Shown: positions 1 to 6,845, counted from the first letter of the stretch. The stretch: 36,516 nt of DNA from Thermoplasmata archaeon (GCA_015063165.1 SUSZ01000002.1:1-36516); one strand, 5' to 3'. A program made the numbers and translations. Notes: a model not told the origin generated them from the letters alone.

Positions 1-61
1 ATTCCGGTCTGAAATCGGAGCGTGGGACCAGAAACAATCGTAAACGATGGTAGCGGATGCT

Positions 62-216
62 ATGAAAGCATCCAAGTGGCGAATAGGCCAGACCACGTTC
101 AGCATTCACGATGTGGCGAGGTCAGGAGGAAAAGTAGAAAAGGGTCGATTACCGTAGACAACATCGTCGGAAAGACCTTCATCGGCCAGGGAAAGATCCT
201 GACCCAGACGGCCTGA
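62..216 (+). pseudogene. Small ORF split by a -1 frameshift, function unknown
   Basis: From ATG 62 the frame reads a plausible protein start (MKASKWRIGQTTFSIHDVAR...) up to about 141, then runs into TAG at 155-157. The overlapping frame continues sensibly (GSITVDNIVGKTFIGQG...) to a TGA at 214-216, with codon use like the neighbouring genes. Joining the two frames needs one extra base in the A run at 138-141 and would give about 51 residues. The junction reads A AAG GGT, which has the form of a -1 slippery heptamer, so slippage is possible, but a sequencing error or a decayed gene is simpler. No family was recognised. The first 43 bases of the window may be the tail of another gene (frame 2 ends in TAA at 41-43), which cannot be judged. 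Confidence 0.35.
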
Positions 217-336
217 ACAAACTTTAAGCTCCGAGGGCATCCCTTGGCGAAACCTCTTGTTATTCATCATAGGATTGAAAATGAAGAGACAGACCCGACC
301 GTGGCTCGGCCGGATCGTCTTTAACGGTTTGGGAAT

Positions 337-1425
337 TCAGTGCTTTTTGGAGCGTCCCTTTCCGCCCTTCTGGCCTTTGCGGCTCTTCTGGGGCTTCTTG
401 GGAGCTTCGGGGTAGCGCTTCTTGATGTCGGCGACCCTCTTCGCGAACTCCTCGTTGAGGATGTCTCCGCGGAAGTCTCCGTGGTACTGGTCGATCTTCG
501 CTGCTATCAGGACCTTTCCTGCCAGCGCGCGGGCGATCTTTCCTCTCTGCCAGTACGGGGCCCTGTGGATCTCCGGATGCTGGAAGATGATTCCGTGCTT
601 CGGGGGCCTCTTCCCGGACTTGAGATGCCTGAACATGGCCTTCTCGGCTCCTAGGAGCTGGACGGTGGATGAAGGCAGGGAAGCGAGCCTCTCCAGTCCT
701 CCGGCGAGGGAGATCATGCGGGCGGCCAGCGGGGCGCTCAGGACGGCGCACATGTTAGGGCAGGCTTCCGATACGATCCCTTGGATGTACTCCTCGGTCC
801 TCGACTTGTCGTCGTAGAGGCGGTAGAGGGTGTCAGCGAGGTCTTGGACCGCACGCATGTCCTCGGGGTCGAAGTCGGCTCCGATGGACGAGATGTCGAG
901 CCCCAGCTCCTCTATGATCTGGTCCCTGTCGCCGTATCTGGCCACCAGGTCGGCGTATCTCGCGTCGTGGGCGTAGTCGGCGAGCTCGGGGAAGTGCATC
1001 CCATACCATTCGTGCAGCCTCTCGTCGTAGAGGTTGATCGTGGCTATCTGGTCGTCCAGGTTTCTGATGGCCTGGACAAGGTTCCTGTCGCGGGGGATGG
1101 GCTCGGACGTCCTCAGCTTCCCGAGGTCCATCATGACCTCGTGCATGAACTTGTCATCGAATCCGAACCTGTTGGGCGTGACGAACGAGGAGTCGAACAG
1201 GGTCGGCTTTCCGAGCTCGGACTGCCTGCGGTCTCCGACTGCGAGCTTCCCCTCTACGGTGGCGGCGAGCTCCCTCTCCTCCTCCAGGAGGTTGCCCCTC
1301 TGCATCTCGGCCAGCTTCTCGGCCACTCTGTGGGTGTCGTGGGGCATGATGCGCTTGTCGGTGATCTTCCCGGATTTCTCGTCGATAAGGAAGGTCCCGA
1401 ACCATTTGGTGACAAGTATGGTCAT
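337..1425 (-). CDS. nop5: Nop5/Nop56-58 family protein, box C/D sRNP core
   Basis: Archaeal Nop5 bridges L7Ae bound to box C/D sRNA and fibrillarin, and so positions 2'-O-methylation of rRNA and tRNA. The product has 362 residues, slightly short but normal for archaea. Residues 1-100 are the fibrillarin-binding N-terminal part. A coiled coil and the NOP domain follow, with the typical run ACPNMCAVLSAPLAARMI and the signature GAEKAMFRHLKSGKRPPKHGIIFQHP. The tail is rich in Lys and Gly, as is usual for RNA-bound Nop proteins. I chose ATG 1425 (MTILVTKWFG...) because it starts the conserved domain and overlaps the TGA of the upstream aldolase as ATGA; the longer upstream frame is Pro/Arg-rich shadow. 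It ends the operon mtnA - aldolase - nop5. The fibrillarin gene usually found beside nop5 is not here. Confidence 0.95.
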   Translation of the reverse strand: MTILVTKWFGTFLIDEKSGKITDKRIMPHDTHRVAEKLAEMQRGNLLEEERELAATVEGKLAVGDRRQSELGKPTLFDSSFVTPNRFGFDDKFMHEVMMDLGKLRTSEPIPRDRNLVQAIRNLDDQIATINLYDERLHEWYGMHFPELADYAHDARYADLVARYGDRDQIIEELGLDISSIGADFDPEDMRAVQDLADTLYRLYDDKSRTEEYIQGIVSEACPNMCAVLSAPLAARMISLAGGLERLASLPSSTVQLLGAEKAMFRHLKSGKRPPKHGIIFQHPEIHRAPYWQRGKIARALAGKVLIAAKIDQYHGDFRGDILNEEFAKRVADIKKRYPEAPKKPQKSRKGQKGGKGRSKKH

Positions 1426-2033
1426 TTTCTCATCTCCGAAAGTTTGGCGATCTCCTCCGCCGGGAGGTCCTCTACGTCGCCCACCAGCATCTGGAGATGG
1501 GCTTGGAGCTCGAGCTCCTCCATGCGGTTGTAGGCTTCCACGAGGGTGCGGCCTTGGGTGAGGGCGCCGTGCTTGGCCATGATCATCGCCATGGCATGCC
1601 CTTCCTTGGCCACGGCTTCCACGAGCTCCTCCGAGCCCGGGGTGAAGTAGGGTATCGTCGGGACCCCTCCGAGAAGGAGGACTCCCTCGGGGGTGATGTT
1701 GCACCTGATGTCCTTCCCGGCTACCGCCAGAGCGGTGCAGTAGAGGGGGTGGCAGTGGACGATGGCATTGGTCTCGGGATTCATCCTGTACAGGGCGAGG
1801 TGGAATCTGTGCTCTATGGAGGGCTTCCCTCCGGAGAGGACCCTTCCGTCCAGCGAGAGCTTGACCATGTCCTCGGGCTTCAGGAACCCCTTGTTCACTC
1901 CGGAAGGGGTTATGAGGACCTCGCTCTCGTTGATCCTGACGCTCATGTTGCCCCCGGCGGACACGGTGATCTTCCTGTCGTACAGCAGCTTGCAGATTTC
2001 CGCCAGGCGCTCGCGGGCGTACATCTCGTTCAT
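1422..2033 (-). CDS. Class II aldolase/adducin family protein (fuculose-1-phosphate aldolase-like)
   Basis: A 203-residue zinc-dependent class II aldolase. Visible motifs are SAGGNMSVR (phosphate-binding loop), the metal ligands HCHP near residue 95, and a late AKHGALTQG with the third metal His. Such enzymes split ketose-1-phosphates into dihydroxyacetone phosphate and an aldehyde. The gene starts at ATG 2033, overlapping the TGA of mtnA by ATGA, and itself overlaps nop5 the same way, so it is translationally coupled. The pairing with mtnA suggests that the substrate is the ribulose-1-phosphate made by MtnA (5-deoxyribulose- or 5-methylthioribulose-1-phosphate), i.e. salvage of 5'-deoxyadenosine or methylthioadenosine left by radical SAM enzymes and polyamine synthesis. 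That role is inference; the family and fold are clear. Confidence 0.88.
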   Translation of the reverse strand: MNEMYARERLAEICKLLYDRKITVSAGGNMSVRINESEVLITPSGVNKGFLKPEDMVKLSLDGRVLSGGKPSIEHRFHLALYRMNPETNAIVHCHPLYCTALAVAGKDIRCNITPEGVLLLGGVPTIPYFTPGSEELVEAVAKEGHAMAMIMAKHGALTQGRTLVEAYNRMEELELQAHLQMLVGDVEDLPAEEIAKLSEMRK

Positions 2034-3028
2034 CGTCTCACCTTGCTGATCTCGTCCGGCTTGAGGATCCCCTTCTCGGTGATGAATCCGGTCACCAGCT
2101 CTGCAGGGGTGACGTCGAAAGCGGGGTTGAGGGCCTTGGATCCTACAGGGGCGATCCTGCGGTCTCCGATCATGGTGACCTCTTCCTCGGCGCGCTGCTC
2201 GATGACTATGCCTTCGCCGGTCGCGGTGGAGAAGTCGAAAGTGGATATGGGAGCGGCGACGTAGAAGGGTATCCCGAAGTGCTTCGCGACGATCGCCTTG
2301 TCGAAGGTTCCGATCTTGTTGGCGAAGTCTCCATTGGCGGCGATCCTGTCGGCTCCGGTGATGATGAGGTCCACTCCTTTGGACATGTAGTATGCGGATG
2401 CTCCGTCGGGGATGATGGCGTGGTCGATCCCCTCCTGGTTGAGCTCCCAGGCGGTCAGCTGCATCCCCTGCAGGCGGGGTCTGGTCTCCGAGGCGTACAC
2501 GAAGAACCTCTTCCCCTGGGCCCAGGCTTTCCTCATCGGCGCCAGAGCGGTCCCCACGTCCACGGTGGCCAGAGCGCCGGCGTTGCAGTGGGTCATGACC
2601 TTCATCCCGTCCTTGATGAGAGCGGATCCGTACTCCCCGATCAGGGTGCACTTGTCGATCATCATCTGGGCGTATCCGTCGGCGGCCTTGACGGGGTCCT
2701 CCCCCTTGGAGAGCCTGTCGCACATGTAGTCAACGGCGTAGAACAGGTCGTTGGCGGTGGGGCGGGCGGCCTTGACGTCCTTGGCGGCCTTCTGGATGTC
2801 GCATCCCTTCAGGGCGGCCAGGCACATGGCGTAGGCGGCGGTAGCTCCTATGGAGGGCGCTCCGCGGGTGGTCATGTTGCGTATGGCCTCCGCGACGTCG
2901 AGGTAGTCGTCGAATCCTACGAGGACCACCTTGGCGGGAAGCTCCCGCTGGTCGATCATCATGACCTTTCCGTTCTCGAACCAGACCGCTTTGATATCGT
3001 GTACGATTCCGTCTATTCTCGCCCTCAT
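2030..3028 (-). CDS. mtnA: S-methyl-5-thioribose-1-phosphate isomerase family (aldose-to-ketose)
   Basis: MtnA converts methylthioribose-1-phosphate (or, in archaeal salvage, 5-deoxyribose-1-phosphate) to the ketose. The 332-residue product shows all family blocks: NMTTRGAPSIG near residue 50, the catalytic Cys in THCNAGALATVD, the sugar-phosphate motif SETRPRLQG, and GADRIAANGDFANKIGT with the catalytic Asp. ATG 3028 was chosen over the ORF start at 3073 because it begins the conserved domain and is preceded by AGGTGAT; a TATA box lies about 27 bp upstream. First gene of a three-gene operon with the aldolase and nop5, all with 4-base ATGA overlaps. A related alternative is eIF2B-like ribose-1,5-bisphosphate isomerase, but the Cys/Asp pair and length favour MtnA. 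Confidence 0.93.
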   Translation of the reverse strand: MRARIDGIVHDIKAVWFENGKVMMIDQRELPAKVVLVGFDDYLDVAEAIRNMTTRGAPSIGATAAYAMCLAALKGCDIQKAAKDVKAARPTANDLFYAVDYMCDRLSKGEDPVKAADGYAQMMIDKCTLIGEYGSALIKDGMKVMTHCNAGALATVDVGTALAPMRKAWAQGKRFFVYASETRPRLQGMQLTAWELNQEGIDHAIIPDGASAYYMSKGVDLIITGADRIAANGDFANKIGTFDKAIVAKHFGIPFYVAAPISTFDFSTATGEGIVIEQRAEEEVTMIGDRRIAPVGSKALNPAFDVTPAELVTGFITEKGILKPDEISKVRR

Positions 3029-3050
3029 CTTATCACCTGGCCTATTTAAC

Positions 3051-3060
3051 GCTATATATA
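3051..3060 (-). promoter_or_regulatory. TATA box of the mtnA-aldolase-nop5 operon
   Basis: On the minus strand the A/T run TTATATATAG lies about 27 bp ahead of ATG 3028. This is the archaeal TBP distance to a start point close to the ATG, giving a very short or absent leader. The intergenic region is shared with the divergent V4R gene. Confidence 0.6.
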
Positions 3061-3103
3061 AGGAATTTCCCAAATTAAGCGTCTATGGAAATGAACATAA
3101 CTG

Positions 3104-3110
3104 TTTTAAA
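3104..3110 (+). promoter_or_regulatory. TATA box of the V4R regulator gene
   Basis: TTTTAAA lies 25 bp before ATG 3132 and no ribosome binding site precedes the ATG, so the mRNA is probably leaderless. The mtnA TATA box lies only about 45 bp away on the other strand, so a regulator bound here could affect both. Confidence 0.5.
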
Positions 3111-3131
3111 CGCAAATAACTTTGTCGAGAC

Positions 3132-4013
3132 ATGGGAGACGGGCCACTCACAGATTTCGAGATTTATTACACCCAGAAAGGCTTGGTTCAGGTCTCCAAC
3201 GAGGTGCACAGAAGGATCCTCGCGGAGATCAGAAATTCTGACAAGTCCCTGACGGATCTATCCCATTCTCTTAAAAAAGCTCAGTCCACGCTGTCGGTTC
3301 ACCTCAACAAGATGGTCGAGGAGGGGCTGATATCCACTTACGACGATCCTCAGGACAGCCGCAGGAAGGTGTACACTCTGATATCGGTGAGGTTCGCCTA
3401 TTCTCGTCCTCCCAACGAGAAGTCCATGGACATGATCATCAACACGCTTTCCGACATCGTAGAGGATCCCGCCAAGACCCGCGACGCCATGATGAGGTTC
3501 ATGTTTCTCGGCCTCGACGGCATAGGGCTGTCCGTGGAGCCGATGGCCAGCATCCTGGGGGGATTGCATGCTACGGCCCTGTATGGCGCCCTGACCGGCT
3601 CTACGCTCGAGGAGACGGTCGCCAACGCCCGCGAGTATTATTCCAAGATGGGGATCGGAGAGGTCCACATCTATTCTCTGAACCCTCTGACCATCATCCT
3701 GTCCGATAAGATGACCATGACCGAGGGCTCCGCCAAATCGTTCGGCGGATACGCCTCCGGGTTCATGATGAAGGTCCTCGAGGACGCGACCGGCAACCAG
3801 TACGAGATCGTGTCCAGCGAGGTTTACGGCTCGGAGTTCAACAACTTCAAGTTCGTGCTCCAGCCGGTAAAGAATCGATTCAGAACTTCGGCTCGAAGGT
3901 CAGAAGGGCTCCGTTCCCGAGGACTTCGCACTCCATCAGCTCCAGTTTCACGCCTTCGTCAAGCACCCATCCGTTCCCGTCGCAGGGCGTGGGGGCCTCG
4001 GCTCCGCCTATGA
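3132..4013 (+). CDS. MsvR-like regulator: winged HTH plus V4R domain, with odd C-terminal run-on
   Basis: Residues about 20-85 form an ArsR/MarR-type winged helix (LSHSLKKAQSTLSVHLNKMVEEGLI is the recognition region, then a basic wing). Residues about 100-245 form a V4R (4-vinyl reductase) domain. This order is that of MsvR, the methanogen-specific redox regulator. Unlike MsvR the protein has no cysteine at all, so thiol sensing as in MsvR is not possible and a different ligand must be assumed. From about residue 247 the sequence turns into Arg/Ser/Pro-rich text that is the antisense of the convergent arfC gene, a 134-bp overlap. A TAA in the +1 frame at 3868-3870 would end the protein right after the V4R domain, so a 1-base indel or a mutated stop is likely. 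Transcription starts at its own TATA box; divergent to mtnA. Confidence 0.8.
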   Translation: MGDGPLTDFEIYYTQKGLVQVSNEVHRRILAEIRNSDKSLTDLSHSLKKAQSTLSVHLNKMVEEGLISTYDDPQDSRRKVYTLISVRFAYSRPPNEKSMDMIINTLSDIVEDPAKTRDAMMRFMFLGLDGIGLSVEPMASILGGLHATALYGALTGSTLEETVANAREYYSKMGIGEVHIYSLNPLTIILSDKMTMTEGSAKSFGGYASGFMMKVLEDATGNQYEIVSSEVYGSEFNNFKFVLQPVKNRFRTSARRSEGLRSRGLRTPSAPVSRLRQAPIRSRRRAWGPRLRL

Positions 4014-4512
4014 CAAGGCCGCCGACGAACACGGTGTAGCGGTCCACGAGCTTGGATCTGAAGAATTCCGATATGGTGCGTCCTCCGCCCTCCACGAGTA
4101 TGCTCTCGAGGCCGATCTCCTCGCTGAGCTCCTCCATGACGGCGGGAAGGTCGATCATGTCCTTCCCCTTACGGATGGTCTCCTCGCAGTCCCATTCCCT
4201 GTCGCAGTCCTCGAGGGTGACCATGACGGTCGGGGCGGCCTCGTTCAGGACCTTCGCCTCGTCGGGAGTCCTTCCGTGGGGATCCAGAATGATGCGCACA
4301 GGGTTGGTGTCGTAGTTTGCTCCCTTGACGGTGAGATGGGGGTCGTCCGCGATGACCGTTCCTACTCCTACGAGAATGGCGTCGTACTTCCTTCTGAGGT
4401 TGGTTACGCGGGCCTTGTCCTCTTCGGAGGAGATCCTGACCTGGGTGCGGTCCTCGCCGGCGATCTTCCCGTCGGCGGACATGGCGCAGTTAATGTGGAT
4501 GAACGGCCGCAT
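3880..4512 (-). CDS. arfC: 2,5-diamino-6-(ribosylamino)-4(3H)-pyrimidinone 5'-phosphate reductase (riboflavin/F420 precursor pathway)
   Basis: RibD-C/dihydrofolate-reductase-fold enzyme that reduces the ribose of the riboflavin precursor with NAD(P)H; in methanogens the pathway also supplies the deazaflavin F420. The 210-residue protein begins MRPFIHINCAMSADGKIAG, the family N-terminus. It then shows DAILVGVGTVIADDPHLTVK (cofactor/substrate loop), NPVRIILDPHGRTP, and ILVEGGGRTISEFF with the conserved Glu-Gly-Gly. ATG 4512 fits the family start better than ATG 4530. The gene start overlaps the end of rtcA by 23 bp, so the two form an operon. Its 3' end faces the V4R gene, and the last 134 bp are shared in antisense. 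Confidence 0.9.
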   Translation of the reverse strand: MRPFIHINCAMSADGKIAGEDRTQVRISSEEDKARVTNLRRKYDAILVGVGTVIADDPHLTVKGANYDTNPVRIILDPHGRTPDEAKVLNEAAPTVMVTLEDCDREWDCEETIRKGKDMIDLPAVMEELSEEIGLESILVEGGGRTISEFFRSKLVDRYTVFVGGLVIGGAEAPTPCDGNGWVLDEGVKLELMECEVLGNGALLTFEPKF

Positions 4513-5539
4513 TGTTATCGCCGGGGGCAATGGTGAACCTGTATATGTCTTCCTTTCTCTCGACTCCGAACTTGACGTCGAGGAAGGATTCCAGGGTGTC
4601 CATCTGGCTCAGGAGGTGCCTGCTTATGCGAGAGACGGAGAATCCGCTCCTGCCGCCTGCCATCGCCATATAGGGCAGGACCTGGTCTGCGGTGTGGACG
4701 TCCATGGTGGCGCCGCTGTCCATCTCCTTGATGAGGTCTGCCGCGGCGTCTTCTCCAGCCTTTTCGGGGGAGTGCCCGCGGGAGGTGAGGGCGTTGCTTC
4801 CCAGCATCCCGTTCTCGAACTCCGCGACAAGGACTATCCCTGCTCCGCGGGAGTCGCCCTCGGTTCTCTGAACCTCGAAGTCCACGTCTCCGTACTTGGC
4901 GAGGGCCTCTCCGCAGGTGTGCATCATGTCGCGGGTCATCCAGTCGGGAAGCCTCTGGCTGAAGCACACTCCTTTGATGCTCTTCAGCTCGCCGAGCGTC
5001 TCGATATCCAGGGGCTTGATCTTGTCGATCGGGTCGAGGGAGGCTATGACTCTTCCTCCGCCCTGCGGGTAGAATCCCCTGTCGATAATCTTCACGTCGG
5101 CGTGGATGTCCATCTTCTTCAGAAGAGGGAACAGAAGATACTGATAGGAATCGATGGGAGGGGCCCACATGACGTTGGTTCCGCCGCTGATGTCTACCGA
5201 CAACCTTTTCTTGTGGTTGCGGGCGGCCAGGAACATGGCCTGCAGCACGAGGCTGACGCTACCTGCGGTTCCGATGTTCATCTGGATGTCGTAGACGTGA
5301 TCCGTTCCAGGTTTGAACGTGAGCTCTCTGGACCCTACGGTGTTGCCTTCGACCGTGGATCCGGCCATCTCGGCTACGGCGTTCACGGCGGCGCAATGCT
5401 GCTTCGATAGGCCGTTGGTGGGTCTGTTCTCCCTTATACGGGTGAGGTGGGTCTCCTCTCCGGTGACGGTAGCCATAGCGACAGAGGTGCGTACCATCTG
5501 CCCTCCGCCCTCGCCTCTGGAACCGTCTATCTCTATCAT
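4490..5539 (-). CDS. rtcA: RNA 3'-terminal phosphate cyclase
   Basis: RtcA uses ATP to turn an RNA 3'-phosphate into a 2',3'-cyclic phosphate through an adenylyl-histidine intermediate. The 349-residue product has the usual length. It starts MIEIDGSRGEGGGQMVRTS, carries RPTNGLSKQH near residue 40 and the RGFYPQGGG motif at about 154-162, and has the nucleophile His at about 282 in DVHTADQVLPYMA, matching the E. coli active-site context. No RtcB ligase is nearby. ATG 5539 is preceded by AGGTGAGG and a TATA-like run at 5570-5579. Stop is TAA; it overlaps the downstream reductase gene. Confidence 0.94.
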   Translation of the reverse strand: MIEIDGSRGEGGGQMVRTSVAMATVTGEETHLTRIRENRPTNGLSKQHCAAVNAVAEMAGSTVEGNTVGSRELTFKPGTDHVYDIQMNIGTAGSVSLVLQAMFLAARNHKKRLSVDISGGTNVMWAPPIDSYQYLLFPLLKKMDIHADVKIIDRGFYPQGGGRVIASLDPIDKIKPLDIETLGELKSIKGVCFSQRLPDWMTRDMMHTCGEALAKYGDVDFEVQRTEGDSRGAGIVLVAEFENGMLGSNALTSRGHSPEKAGEDAAADLIKEMDSGATMDVHTADQVLPYMAMAGGRSGFSVSRISRHLLSQMDTLESFLDVKFGVERKEDIYRFTIAPGDNNAAVHPH

Positions 5540-5645
5540 ATGAATCGCCTCACCTTATGGCTGCTCAGTTATTATAAGTTGAGCCGTGGATGCAGACGAG
5601 CCCTACGAAGTTCGGTTTACAATACAACAGAAAATGGAAGATGAG

Positions 5646-5717
5646 TGCGATTGCCGGGATTCGAACCCGGGTCAGAGGCTTGGGAAGCATCCGTCCTAAC
5701 CGCTGGACTACAATCGC
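5646..5717 (-). tRNA. tRNA-Gly(CCC)
   Basis: The cloverleaf folds fully on the minus strand: acceptor GCGATTG/CAATCGC, D stem GTCC/GGAC with loop AGCGGTTA, anticodon loop TTCCCAA (anticodon CCC), T arm CCGGG-TTCGAAT-CCCGG, discriminator A. The middle anticodon-stem pair 29:41 is a U-C mismatch, the only blemish. CCA is not encoded. A TATA box (CTATAAAATA, 5741-5750) sits about 27 bp upstream. Confidence 0.9.
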
Positions 5718-5792
5718 AACGCATCTGCATATCTTTCCAGTATTTTATAGTTGAGCATTTTGCTATTTATTATCGGTTAAAGGTTGTTTTTC

Positions 5793-5856
5793 AGGTATCG
5801 GCGGTTCCTGCTGACATCGGATGCAGGGATCGCCAGGGACAAGCTGATTCTTTTCG
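5793..5856 (+). ncRNA. Candidate small RNA 1: 12-bp hairpin between tRNA genes
   Basis: Bases 5800-5811 pair with 5823-5834 in an unbroken 12-bp stem (two G-U pairs) closed by an 11-nt loop. A T-rich tract (TTCTTTT) follows at 5848-5854. An A/T-rich TATA-like element at 5763-5774 would place a transcript start near 5793, giving an RNA of about 60 nt. No ORF fits here and box C/D motifs are not clear. It could instead be a stand-alone terminator; direction is judged from TATA and T tract only. Confidence 0.4.
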
Positions 5857-5937
5857 ATACTGAATATGTAACGTTATAGTCTACAGTATAATCCAGCTAA
5901 CATTTCATTTTTATATCAGTTTTATAGTCTGGGATAT

Positions 5938-5999
5938 TGCATCCATTAAGTCGGGATGCATCGTTTGCCAATTCCTCCCATTTAGCGTCCCGACTTTTT
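5938..5999 (+). ncRNA. Candidate small RNA 2: 12-bp hairpin with T5 end
   Basis: Bases 5948-5959 pair with 5985-5996 (12 bp, one G-U) around a 25-nt loop, and the stem runs straight into TTTTT at 5995-5999, like a terminated transcript. TTTTATATC at 5909-5917 is placed for a start near 5938-5942, so the RNA would be about 60 nt. It lies in a 367-bp gap between tRNA-Gly and tRNA-Val(UAC) that has no plausible protein gene. No known RNA family was recognised. Confidence 0.45.
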
Positions 6000-6054
6000 G
6001 CCTCCCCACGATATCATTTTCCGTTTCATCGGTGCTGCGATCCCTGATAGCCAC

Positions 6055-6063
6055 TTTTATATA
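6055..6063 (+). promoter_or_regulatory. TATA box of tRNA-Val(UAC)
   Basis: TTTTATATA, centred about 28 bp before the first base of the tRNA at 6087. Confidence 0.6.
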
Positions 6064-6086
6064 CGGCAATCGGTTGGGGAGATTGA

Positions 6087-6159
6087 GGACTCGTGGTCTA
6101 GTGGTTATGACGTCGCCCTTACAAGGCGAAGGTCGCCGGTTCAATCCCGGCCGGGTCCA
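6087..6159 (+). tRNA. tRNA-Val(UAC)
   Basis: Acceptor GGACTCG/CGGGTCC with one G-U pair, anticodon stem TCGCC/GGCGA around CTTACAA (anticodon UAC, codon GUA), T arm GCCGG-TTCAATC-CCGGC, discriminator A. The D stem has three good pairs. CCA is not encoded. It is a near copy of the second tRNA-Val downstream, which differs mainly in the anticodon loop. Confidence 0.95.
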
Positions 6160-6287
6160 CTCATTTTTGCACCAATGGTGTTTAGAACTGTACATTGTTC
6201 ATCGACAGTATTACAATTTTGCCCGATTGTGTTGAAGGTTTCATCCAAGTGTACATGGTTATAAATACTGGCGTGTTATATTGGATG

Positions 6288-6376
6288 ATACGTCCAAATA
6301 TCTGTGGGAAACCCGGGAAGACTCCTCCTTCATCTTTCCGGGATCCCACAGAGGATTGTACTCTTGTTTTCCGATG
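6288..6376 (+). ncRNA. Candidate small RNA 3: 19-bp two-part hairpin between the tRNA-Val genes
   Basis: Outer stem 6301-6309 with 6344-6352 (9 bp) continues after a small 2/1 internal loop into an inner stem 6312-6321 with 6333-6342 (10 bp, one G-U), closed by an 11-nt loop. This is among the strongest hairpins in the window. GGTTATAAATA at 6257-6266 would start a transcript near 6288; T-rich sequence (CTTGTTTTCC) follows at 6362-6372. The 283-bp gap holds no plausible ORF. A terminator or regulatory RNA are the alternatives. Confidence 0.45.
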
Positions 6377-6410
6377 GTTTCTTTCGATGTTTGTTTATCG
6401 AGAGCCAGTA

Positions 6411-6419
6411 TTTTTATAG
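6411..6419 (+). promoter_or_regulatory. TATA box of tRNA-Val(CAC)
   Basis: TTTTTATAG, centred about 27 bp before the tRNA 5' end at 6443. Confidence 0.6.
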
Positions 6420-6442
6420 TAAAATTGAATGAGGTGGTGTAC

Positions 6443-6518
6443 GGACTCATGGTCTAGGGGTTATGACGTCGCCTTCACACGGCGGAGGTCGCCGGTTCAA
6501 ATCCGGCTGGGTCCACCA
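6443..6518 (+). tRNA. tRNA-Val(CAC), CCA encoded
   Basis: Acceptor GGACTCA/TGGGTCC, anticodon stem TCGCC/GGCGG around TTCACAC (anticodon CAC, codon GUG), T arm GCCGG-TTCAAAT-CCGGC, discriminator A at 6515, followed by CCA at 6516-6518. It is the only one of the four tRNAs here with an encoded CCA, which could be chance. Confidence 0.95.
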
Positions 6519-6608
6519 TCCTATTTTTGTTCTTTTGACTTTCTATTGTTTTCCAGCGTTTTTCTTCTCCGATTTGCCTGGTTTAGTTGTATTTTTATTC
6601 CGTTCTAT

Positions 6609-6630
6609 TAATTTAGGATATCCTAAATTA
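6609..6630 (+). promoter_or_regulatory. Perfect 22-bp palindrome overlapping a TATA box (putative operator)
   Basis: The half site TAATTTAGGAT is followed at once by its exact reverse complement, 11 bp on each side without mismatch. Its right end overlaps the TATA box TTATAAATA (6628-6636) of the downstream 31-codon ORF, where a bound dimer would block TBP/TFB. The half site contains TTAGG, as seen in DtxR/IdeR-type metal-regulator sites, which is a resemblance only. Confidence 0.6.
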
Positions 6631-6664
6631 TAAATATGCTCCTTTCTGTTCTTCCTTCGATAGA

Positions 6665-6760
6665 ATGAAGACTATGCTGAAGGACAAGGTCAGGGTAGTC
6701 CCCGGCATCATATTGGCTGTTCTGATCGCCGCGGCGATGGCAGTTTATCTCACCCGCTGA
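6665..6760 (+). CDS. Small single-span membrane protein, 31 aa
   Basis: ATG 6665 to TGA 6758-6760 encodes MKTMLKDKVRVVPGI followed by about 18 hydrophobic residues and a short tail with Arg. This is a basic N-terminus plus one membrane helix. The ORF starts about 33 bp after a clear TATA box, so it would be leaderless or nearly so. The palindrome overlapping that TATA box argues that this is a regulated gene, perhaps a small membrane regulator or an accessory subunit. Function unknown; the promoter is better evidence than the protein itself. Confidence 0.5.
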   Translation: MKTMLKDKVRVVPGIILAVLIAAAMAVYLTR

Positions 6761-6845
6761 ACCGGACGCTTGTCTGGTTCCGCGTCATCGGCTGGATGGG
6801 AGCGTCGGTCACAATGTTTTAACATCAGCGCTCGGATATGGTGGC

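Noticed and set aside
62-157. A second TAG read-through gene at the left edge
   Set aside because: Sequence after TAG 155-157 in that frame is Ser/Arg-rich and soon stops, whereas the -1 frame reads like protein, so a frameshift explains it better than read-through.
4325-5410. Long plus-strand ORF (361 codons) antisense to rtcA and arfC
   Set aside because: Gly/Val/Asp-rich text typical of antisense frames in GC-rich genes, while rtcA and arfC on the other strand show full family motifs.
5911-6195. 94-codon minus-strand ORF across tRNA-Val(UAC)
   Set aside because: It runs through the antisense of a clear tRNA and candidate small RNA 2.
5793-6376. Hidden tRNA-Pyl among the hairpins between tRNA genes
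   Set aside because: No CTA anticodon loop with acceptor and T stems could be folded in these gaps.
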